A DNA stretch of 13,466 nt from Stramenopiles sp. TOSAG23-2 (lineage: Eukaryota > Sar). Where the stretch lies: positions 1-13,466 of the forward strand of contig LT649799.1 in the NCBI GenBank assembly GCA_900128395.1, in the 5' to 3' direction. Below the pieces are notes generated by a model that was not told the origin of the DNA, did not search any database, and worked only from the letters and a program-made list of their open reading frames with translations. The translations under genes were made by a program, and so were the position numbers. Below, piece after piece: positions 1 through 6,187 of the stretch (its first letter is position 1; every line of letters starts with the position of its first letter).

Positions 1-88
1 ATTTTGGAAAAACGTGAACCAAATTGGTAAATGTTTCATATTGTGTTGTATTATAATTCAAAATAAATTTGGGTATGATACGAGGATG

Positions 89-137
89 TATATATATATA
101 TATACATTGTAATACGAAGTATATGTATATATATATA
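89..137. repeat. TA dinucleotide microsatellite pair
   Basis: Two TA runs (89-104, eight units; 126-137, six units) flank a short unique stretch containing ATACGAAGTAT. This is simple-sequence DNA typical of the spacers here, with no sign of function. Confidence 0.8.
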
Positions 138-508
138 CTATAAAATATGATACATGTAATGTTTTAGTTGGGGGAAATTTAGAGGCGGCTCCTTATTTCG
201 TACATAATTCCAATAATAAGGAAAAAATTTCTGAAATCCGTCATACTTTTTTTAAAATATATTAAGTATAAATATTTGTATACTAATACTACTATTTTAT
301 TTGTGTAGTAAGAAGATTATGGATATATTCTACAGTCTGTACATTATACTGGATATGTGCAGCATTTATTATTATTTCACAAAAATTGTATGTGATAATC
401 ACACATTTCATTACATATAATAATAAGAGTTATTATTCATACACACACAGTATATTGTTACACATCACCCTTTACCAATACAGACGACAACTGTCAAATA
501 CGTTCCTT

Positions 509-524
509 CGTAATATATATTACG
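509..524. repeat. Perfect 16-bp palindrome upstream of the 566 start
   Basis: CGTAATATATATTACG is self-complementary over all 16 bases and ends about 41 bases before the ATG at 566. Palindromes of this kind can be dimeric transcription-factor sites, but A/T-rich palindromes also arise easily by chance in such DNA. The terminal CG pairs make it a little less trivial than a pure TA run. Confidence 0.45.
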
Positions 525-565
525 TATTATTTCAAAAAATAGTTATTTTTATGTAATAAAAAAGA

Positions 566-841
566 ATGTATCATTTCTATGATTATATTATATTAATATT
601 CTTATTCATAGTACACATTAAAACGGTAAAGACAAGCACTACACTTGGCGATGATAACGATAATGATGTATCTTATATAAAACGACAAGAAGCAATGCAA
701 TTGTTTCTAAAAGGTAGAAGAGAATATTCACAATATAGAAATTATGATAAGGCAAAATTGTATTTCATACAATCATTAGAGTTAAATAGTAAAAATTCAG
801 ATGCACATATGGGATTAGGAATATTGTACAATTATATATGA
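566..841 (+). CDS. Secretory leader plus single TPR; 5' fragment of a TPR/GT61-type gene
   Basis: This 91-residue frame starts with a hydrophobic stretch (about residues 7-23, rich in I, L, F and V) that looks like a signal peptide or signal anchor. A charged spacer follows, then one tetratricopeptide-like repeat at about residues 43-88, with the usual small and aromatic positions and the helix-turn-helix pattern of TPRs. TPRs bind other proteins. The frame stops in TGA at 839-841, and the ATG of the next frame (838) overlaps it as ATGA. In a eukaryote this overlap is unlikely to be a true bicistronic junction. TPR modules normally come in tandem, so a single repeat cut off at its end suggests a truncated or frameshifted N-terminal part of the downstream glycosyltransferase gene. 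It could also be a real small secreted protein. Confidence 0.45.
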   Translation: MYHFYDYIILIFLFIVHIKTVKTSTTLGDDNDNDVSYIKRQEAMQLFLKGRREYSQYRNYDKAKLYFIQSLELNSKNSDAHMGLGILYNYI

Positions 842-1449
842 ATGAAATTTTAAAAAGCACCAGTAATAATCCTGATGATAGTAAGACAAACTCATCATTA
901 TCATCGTCGCAAATGGTTATGATGGATGTGATAGAAGATCAAATGAACAGTGGTAATATTGGCGACGTGGAAATGCACCAAGTAATGGACAACACACAAA
1001 GAATATGTTATGTTTCTCGTAATGATTCTAACAAACGTGTTGTAATAGATGAATATCAAATAATTCAAATGTTAAATCGAGATTTTAAAGATATTGCAAA
1101 TATTATGACAATAATACCATCAAATCATAATTTATTACAACAAATGTTTTTTTTTCAAACATGTACAATAGTTGTAGGTCCTCATGGTGCAGGGTTGACA
1201 AATGTATTGTTTACCAAGTCACAATATTTTAAAGGAATGATTAATTTTCCTATGATAAGCGAAACAGAAAAAACAAGTTACTATAAACACTTAATTAGCA
1301 CTTTATATGATGATAGCCGTATAATAATATTTTTAAATGAAATGAAATCGACTCGGATTGGTAATTACACTGGATTATCTTCGGACAACAAAAAAGATAA
1401 AATTTTAATTGAAATTAAAAATAGTATCGTAAAGATTTTGGAAACATAG
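838..1449 (+). CDS. GT61 (DUF563) glycosyltransferase, C-terminal half only
   Basis: This 203-residue frame carries the C-terminal signature of the GT61/DUF563 family (EOGT and plant xylosyltransferase relatives). At about residues 56-75 there is a RICYVSRND-type strand followed by an R-V-V-x-x-E block. At about 105-122 is the motif VGPHGAGLTNVLF with its hydrophobic lead-in, the most conserved part of the sugar-nucleotide site. A helical tail runs to the TAG stop. Family members usually have roughly 200 more residues of catalytic domain ahead of the GPHGAG motif. Here that space is a Ser/Asn-rich low-complexity segment (about 1-50), so the enzyme looks incomplete. The upstream TPR frame differs by one base in register within a TATATA tract, but joining the two would still not supply the missing half. 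No TACTAAC-type intron is visible. I favour a decaying or internally deleted gene; family assignment is firm, function is doubtful. Confidence 0.7.
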   Translation: MNEILKSTSNNPDDSKTNSSLSSSQMVMMDVIEDQMNSGNIGDVEMHQVMDNTQRICYVSRNDSNKRVVIDEYQIIQMLNRDFKDIANIMTIIPSNHNLLQQMFFFQTCTIVVGPHGAGLTNVLFTKSQYFKGMINFPMISETEKTSYYKHLISTLYDDSRIIIFLNEMKSTRIGNYTGLSSDNKKDKILIEIKNSIVKILET

Positions 1450-1773
1450 AAGGGGGAAGGGGGTATTCTTATTACGAATATAGGAGAGAAATGTGGAGGA
1501 AATTAAAAAACGGATTATAATATATTAATACACGTGTAAACAATGTCTTTTTACGAGAAGATTTATTAATATGCCATATATGATATGATATGAATATAAA
1601 TTTAAAAAAAGCGAGAGATATGATAAGATATTTTATTAAAAATGTAAAAATTATTCTAATTATATTAAAAATACTTCGTGGAAAATTAAAAAATCGCAAG
1701 GGGAGTTTTTTTTTTTTACGAAGGCATAAAAAGTAAAGTAAAATTACTCGTAGAAAAAGTGAGAAGAATTTTA

Positions 1774-1799
1774 TTTATTTATTTTAAAAAATAAATAAA
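1774..1799. repeat. A/T-only inverted repeat (12-bp arms)
   Basis: TTTATTTATTTT-like and AAAATAAATAAA arms (1774-1785 and 1788-1799) pair perfectly around an AA centre. The repeat sits between the ends of two convergent genes. AATAAA-like strings occur on both strands, so it could serve polyadenylation in either direction, but the composition makes chance origin quite possible. Confidence 0.5.
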
Positions 1800-2133
1800 A
1801 AAATAAAAAAACAATTTTTTTTTAAACGCTGTACAGCTATACTGACACATTATCATATTATTTACGATTCTTCGTATGATACATCTATAGATATAAATCA
1901 TATTTTGAAGAATATCACTCTTTTTGTTTTCATAATTTCAAGAGACACTCGCATAATATATACGACGTATTATTATTTTAAATGACCTATTTTAATATAT
2001 ATATTAAATCTTTAATATATACCGGTATGATATCATATATTAATTCATATGAAAAAAACTATCACATGTATTTTTCGTGTGTATCATATAAAAATATCTT
2101 CACGTATAATACATATATTAATACAAACCTTTC

Positions 2134-2153
2134 TATATATATATATATATATA
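2134..2153. repeat. TA dinucleotide microsatellite
   Basis: Ten uninterrupted TA units lie just beyond the 3' end of the nitronate monooxygenase gene. Simple repeat; no function inferred. Confidence 0.85.
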
Positions 2154-2184
2154 ATATACAAACTGATTGTATATTACACCAAAA

Positions 2185-3255
2185 TTACAATGATGATACA
2201 GCTTTAAACATAGATGTATTGCGTTGATTAATAGCAATAGTACCTTCAACCATTTCACGAATAATTTCTGAAGCTGGCAGCATTTCACTTACAGCACCTG
2301 CACCTTGTCCCATTAAATGGGCACGGAATGCAACTAAATCAAACGTGCCTTCTTTTTGCATTCTTGCTGCATCCCATGTGCCCGGAACAATACCTTGATC
2401 GCATAATTCTTTAATCTTATCCGCACGATTTTCATGGAAATCATCAACATATGCATTGCGTTTTACACGTAATGGGCGTCCAGAGTAAATCAATGTACGT
2501 GTAGTTGATTCAGCATTTGCGGTGATAACAGCTTTTTGATGTGCAGGAGATGCATTTGCTTCTTCTGCGCAAATAAAACGGGTACCAACCCAAACAGCAC
2601 TTGCGCCGAAACCTAATGCCATATTCAAGCCACGTGAATCAACAATGCCGCCAGCAGCAACAACATAGATTGGACCACCATGCATTTTAGATGTTTTGCC
2701 TTTTACCAAATCCACAATCATTGGAATTAAAACTGCAGTGGAGATATCACCAGTGTGGCCACCACCTTCAGTACCTTGTGCACATAAGATATCAACACCA
2801 GCATCTAAACATTTTTGAACATGCCGTGGGCTACCAATCATATTCATAACTAAAATGCCATTCTCATGCAATTTATCGATTGCCCATACAGGTGGAATAC
2901 CAACTGCACTTACAAATAAACTTGCACCAGACTCAATGATAACATCAATTAATTCAGGTAGCTGACCATGTGTGTAATCATGGTTGGTTTTTCTTGCACC
3001 ACCACCAACTTTAGGAAGCGCTAAATCTACACCAAATGGCAAATTTTTATCATTCAATTCTTCTTTCAATTGACGCAATTCCTCTTTCATGAACTTTGGC
3101 GTCCATCCAAGACCACCAACAACACCTAAACCACCAGCATTGGAAACTGCAGCTGCTAAACCAGCACCAGATACAGCGTTCATTCCTGCTAAGATAACAG
3201 GATGATCAATTTTTAACAATTCTGTTAATGGGGTAACAATTCTTTGTTTCGACAT
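2185..3255 (-). CDS. Nitronate monooxygenase (2-nitropropane dioxygenase family)
   Basis: This complete 356-residue protein belongs to the FMN-dependent NMO family, TIM-barrel enzymes that oxidise alkyl nitronates (for example propionate 3-nitronate) with O2 to carbonyl compounds and nitrite. Visible family features are the N-terminal HPVILAGMN strand and FMN loop (18-26), the GGLGVVGG turn (41-48), the E-GGGHTG motif (163-169) whose His167 matches the catalytic base, the phosphate-binding AAGGI strand (200-204) and GFGASAVWVGTRF (215-227). The segment around 86-104 (GARKTNHDYTHGQLPELID) resembles the NMO subgroup I know from fungi and other eukaryotes. The start is the ATG at 3253-3255, where the family similarity begins; the stop is TAA. 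Length is normal and I see no intron or obvious leader peptide, so a cytosolic soluble enzyme is likely. The gene is visibly less AT-rich than its flanks. It converges on the GT61 fragment. Confidence 0.93.
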   Translation of the reverse strand: MSKQRIVTPLTELLKIDHPVILAGMNAVSGAGLAAAVSNAGGLGVVGGLGWTPKFMKEELRQLKEELNDKNLPFGVDLALPKVGGGARKTNHDYTHGQLPELIDVIIESGASLFVSAVGIPPVWAIDKLHENGILVMNMIGSPRHVQKCLDAGVDILCAQGTEGGGHTGDISTAVLIPMIVDLVKGKTSKMHGGPIYVVAAGGIVDSRGLNMALGFGASAVWVGTRFICAEEANASPAHQKAVITANAESTTRTLIYSGRPLRVKRNAYVDDFHENRADKIKELCDQGIVPGTWDAARMQKEGTFDLVAFRAHLMGQGAGAVSEMLPASEIIREMVEGTIAINQRNTSMFKAVSSL

Positions 3256-3319
3256 TTCCTTATTATAACTATTTTTGTTATATGTTATTGTTTTAATTTT
3301 TGTATGACAATATAGTATT

Positions 3320-3365
3320 ATATGTATGTATATATATATATATGTATATATATATATGTATATAT
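3320..3365. repeat. TATA/TATG microsatellite
   Basis: Interrupted TA runs separated by TG steps, 65-110 bases upstream of the NMO start codon. Simple-sequence DNA; any promoter role is unproven. Confidence 0.8.
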
Positions 3366-3444
3366 CTTGTCTTTTCGTTATGATAATTGAAGTATATATT
3401 TAATAGTACATTCTGTGTTTAATAAATGTGCAAAAATCTATTAT

Positions 3445-3474
3445 TAATTTAAGCGTGCTGGCGTGCTTAAATTA
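3445..3474. repeat. Perfect inverted repeat with 10-bp arms and 10-base spacer
   Basis: Arms TAATTTAAGC (3445-3454) and GCTTAAATTA (3465-3474) are exact reverse complements around GTGCTGGCGT. In RNA the inner bases could extend the stem by G-U and G-C pairs. The repeat lies about 190 bases upstream of the NMO start and about 255 bases past the stop of the SAM-like gene. It could be a dimeric factor site, a transcript-end hairpin or chance. Confidence 0.55.
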
Positions 3475-3548
3475 TTATTTTTTTTATCATCACCATTGGA
3501 CGGTAAAAGCAATATGAAATTATAATAATGCTATTTAGATGCTATAGT

Positions 3549-3600
3549 AGTGGCACGGGCCAGCGGGCACGGAAATAAGATCGAGATCGAGAGATCCCAG
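3549..3600. other. GC-rich patch with direct repeats in AT-rich spacer
   Basis: GGCACGG occurs twice (3552-3558 and 3566-3572), around GGCCAGC, and is followed by closely spaced GATC-containing strings (GATCGAGATCGA...GATC, about 3579-3597). The contrast with the surrounding A/T-rich DNA is strong. It does not fold as a tRNA by eye. A regulatory element or the trace of an inserted sequence are both possible. Confidence 0.4.
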
Positions 3601-3728
3601 AGATGTATAGTATGAATTTAGAATATTATAATTTTAATAGGAAAATCTCATCGTTTAATCTTTAATAATTGAATTAATCTAAAAAATCTAATTATGAAAA
3701 TATGAAGATCATACACATTATTAGTATA

Positions 3729-4949
3729 TCATCGAAAGTAACTATTCTTTTCTTTTAATTCTTTTTTAATTTCATATTCAAAACATTTATATAATTCCAA
3801 TTCTAATGTTTTAAAATCAGCTTCATTTAAATTTTTTTCCAACCATGATAAATCAATTAATAATTGAGCCGGACGATTTTTTAAAATATTTAATATTGAT
3901 GGGAAACATCGAATATTTATACACCTATTTAACCATTGACTGACATCGACTTTATTCCATTCTCTTAATGGTTTGCCATTATAATTAGATTCAATTCTTC
4001 CTACAACAACTTTCCTACCACTTTGTCTTTTAACTGCAATATAATTTCCATAATTTAATATACTAAAATATTCTTTTTCTTCAATTAATTTTGGATTTAT
4101 CCATTTTAATTGTTTTATGGTTTCTTGATTTAATGTGTTGCCTATATAATCACCCCATTTTGAATCATTATTAATATTAATTCGTGGTGGTGTACTACTA
4201 CGTTTATGATTGATTTTAGAACCATTTTTATTTACATTTTTACTATTAGTAGTAGTATTAGTCGTATTATTATTATTATTATTACTATGTTTCTTTGATG
4301 ATGTTGAACTGTTTCTACGTTTGTTTCTTTTCTTACCACCACTGCTTGAGTTTCTTCTGTTTTTTTTTCTTTTATTACTATCAGGTGTTTTACTACGTTG
4401 TTTCCTTGTTGTTTTCAATGCAACGCAATATTGTGGAATTAAATATGTAGGTAATATTCCTATTTCTCTTAGACTTGTTTTACGTGGGGCTAGACTAACA
4501 TTTCGTGGAGATGAAACATTTACAAGAAAATATATATCATTTGCTAATTTTTCTCTCGGTTGGATATAAAATTTATAATATATAAAATACAAAAACAAAC
4601 CCAAAACTGCAAAACTAGTTAAAAATATCGTGATAATATTTGAGACAAATATATGTTCAATTGCTTTTCTATTTGGATTAAAAAGGAATTCCTTGCAATT
4701 ACATCCAAGCGTAATTAGAGGAGATATTTACACCCAAGCATTATTGGAGTCGAAGACGTATGTGACAACAAGATTTGGAAGATATATTGCGTTAGTCATT
4801 GGAAATTTGAAAATTTGAAAATTTATACTTACTTTTAAAATGAAGCCAGATAACGTACCTGCAAAAACTTTCCCACACCATTCTACGAAATGTATTGGTT
4901 GTGGTTTTTGCAATAACGTCGATGTTTGATTCTCTTTATGATGATCCAT
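3729..4949 (-). CDS. Single-pass membrane protein with basic Asn-rich linker and C-terminal SAM-like domain (two exons)
   Basis: I model complement(join(3729..4691,4833..4949)), 359 residues. Exon 1 (39 residues, ATG at 4947-4949) ends at a GTAAGT donor. The next exon opens after TTGCAAG at 4692, and both junctions are phase 0. Without splicing, exon 1 runs into a stop and the downstream frame lacks an ATG start. Residues about 53-78 form one strongly hydrophobic helix (IITIFLTSFAVLGLFLYFIYY). A short tail follows, then a basic Lys/Arg/Ser/Asn low-complexity stretch (about 133-208, including a poly-Asn run). Residues about 284-345 fit a SAM domain, a helical protein-interaction fold: W-x-x-x-D-V-x-x-W-L at the start, a central L-L-x-D-L-x-x-L, and a helical end. 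The segment just ahead (about 240-280) is a small beta-rich region of unknown type. I recognise no named orthologue. The stop is TGA. Confidence 0.68.
4236..4290 (-). repeat. Trinucleotide run encoding Asn/Thr repeat
   Basis: An imperfect run of TTA/TAG-type triplets on the plus strand reads on the minus strand as AAT/ACT codons giving NNNNNN-TT-N-TTT-N in the linker of the SAM-like protein. Such runs vary in length between strains and are common in AT-rich protist proteins. Confidence 0.75.
4692..4832 (-). other. Intron (141 nt) of the SAM-like gene
   Basis: On the minus strand the donor is GTAAGT (4832-4827) and the acceptor TTGCAAG ends at 4692. Phase 0 on both sides keeps the frame open, joining ...GFILK to EFLFNP. 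A near-consensus branch box GACTAAC lies at 4791-4797; at about 99 bases it is rather far from the acceptor, so the branch point itself is uncertain. Confidence 0.68.
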
Positions 4950-5461
4950 AGTCTTATATTCTATCTTATAGTGTATTGTTTTGAAAATAAATATATATTG
5001 TTGTTTTTGAATGAATAATCTTTTTGAAATCTATATATTACAAATTTTATTTATATTAATAGCAACGGAACCGGCTTAAATGAATTGCAATAATTAATAA
5101 AAATGAAAAAATAAATAAATGTAAATGTATATTATGCATTGTTGCACCATTGTTTGTGCCATTCCTGCTGGCATTCAATTTTTTAAATTGGTAGTATAGA
5201 ATATTATTATAAATTGCACAATTGGATGAACGATGATGTGCACATGATCTGATTATTTTCAAATATCATCTATTTTCAAATACATTAAGGTAGCTAATAG
5301 CTATATGCCATAATAGGATAGCTTTACGTACTACTATACATATGGGATACTGTAATAGTGTATACCAGGTAATTGAATATTATAGAATAATTTACTTTTT
5401 AGACTTAGGGGCGGGCTCTTGACCACTGAGACGGATAAAACATTATAATATATTTTTTTTA
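4950..5461. other. Spacer between VPS13 3' end and the SAM-like gene
   Basis: Both flanking genes read leftwards, so this holds the VPS13 3' UTR and the promoter or leader of the SAM-like gene. A GC-rich string with GGGGCGGG lies at about 5407-5434, 28-55 bases past the VPS13 stop, within otherwise A/T-rich DNA. AATAAA overlaps the tandem TAATAA stop of VPS13 at 5463-5458 (minus strand). A 68-codon open frame at 5056-5262 (-) has no recognisable features and I do not call it. Confidence 0.55.
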
Positions 5462-6153
5462 TTAAACCACATTTATGTCCATAGCGTCCGTGCTTACAAA
5501 CTTTAGAAATATATCTGATTCCCGAATATTTCTATTATCAATTAATTTATCTACAAATAAAGTGATTCCTTTTTTTCTCTCTTCAATGACGACGGCTGCT
5601 GTGCTACCTGCTAAGCGTCTTCTTGGCAATGAAGGTAAGTTTTTAAATCCAGCAGCTTTCAAATTTGATTTTAAATATCTAAAATCACTGAAGCGACGTC
5701 GAATACTCCACGTAGCCTCAAAAGGCCTTTCCAAGCCTGAAACGTTCAACACATACGTTGTAAACGAACTGGATTTCTTCTTTCCTCCAAAAAAACTAGC
5801 TTTTTCTTCCAGCATTTTCAGACTATGTGAAATTTTAATGCTATGAGGGTAACATTGATGGGAAAGGATTGCCTTCATTGCTCTTTCTTTTAACGGATCT
5901 CTTTCGCTCTCAAGAATATCTAGTTTAGACATGCTACTCGTCGAGGAACCACGCCTTAATACTTTGGTTCTTCTTGTATCGGAAGAGGAAGTACGGTTAT
6001 CTATATCCATATCTGATGGAATGCTGTATATATATATAATATAATATATATATATGTAGTTTGAAATTATTAAATGTTAGTATTTATTTTGGGTGGGAAA
6101 TTATAATATTATATATTAGATGTATCATATTAATAAAAGGGTTTATATACATA

Positions 6154-6187
<34 letters not shown>

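Larger units (their letters stand above)
1..565. other. AT-rich spacer upstream of the TPR/GT61 locus
   Basis: No credible coding region is visible on either strand. The stretch holds TA dinucleotide runs at about 89-104 and 126-137, many short A/T tracts, and a perfect palindrome at 509-524. It should contain the promoter and 5' leader of the frame that starts at 566, but I cannot point to a TATA box because TATA-like strings occur throughout. Confidence 0.6.
1450..2184. other. AT-rich spacer between convergent genes
   Basis: This stretch separates the ends of the GT61 fragment (+) and the nitronate monooxygenase (-), so it should hold both 3' ends. It begins with a purine run containing two GGGGG blocks (1450-1463). 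It also holds homopolymer T and A tracts, an A/T-only inverted repeat at 1774-1799 and a TA microsatellite at 2134-2153. The small open frames here are low-complexity and not credible as genes. Confidence 0.6.
3256..3728. other. Spacer between the SAM-like membrane protein gene and the NMO gene
   Basis: This stretch should hold the promoter of the NMO gene (reading leftwards) and the 3' end of the SAM-like gene. It contains a TA/TATG microsatellite, a perfect 10-bp inverted repeat at 3445-3474 and a GC-rich island at about 3549-3600. No open frame here is credible. Confidence 0.6.

Noticed and set aside
838-841. ATGA stop-start overlap as bacterial-style translational coupling
   Set aside because: The rest of the window is clearly eukaryotic, with spliceosomal introns, and the modules on either side belong to one truncated protein type. 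A frameshift or deletion explains it better.
2185-2196. C-terminal SSL of the NMO as a peroxisomal targeting signal
   Set aside because: The PTS1 consensus wants a basic residue at the middle position; Ser is a poor fit.
1472-2227. Small open frames in the convergent spacer (1472-1699 minus, 1982-2227 plus)
   Set aside because: Both are low-complexity A/T translations (F, I, Y, N, K) without domains, and the second runs into the NMO coding end on the other strand.
3549-3600. tRNA or other structured RNA in the GC-rich patch (and at 5407-5434)
   Set aside because: I could not form a cloverleaf or find conserved tRNA A/B box sequences by eye.
4210-4569. Leu-rich plus-strand frame that looks like membrane segments
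   Set aside because: It is the antisense of the Asn/Lys/Ser low-complexity linker of the SAM-like gene.
5056-5262. 68-codon minus-strand frame with a hydrophobic stretch
   Set aside because: No domain, no neighbour support, and a composition expected from A/T-rich spacer.
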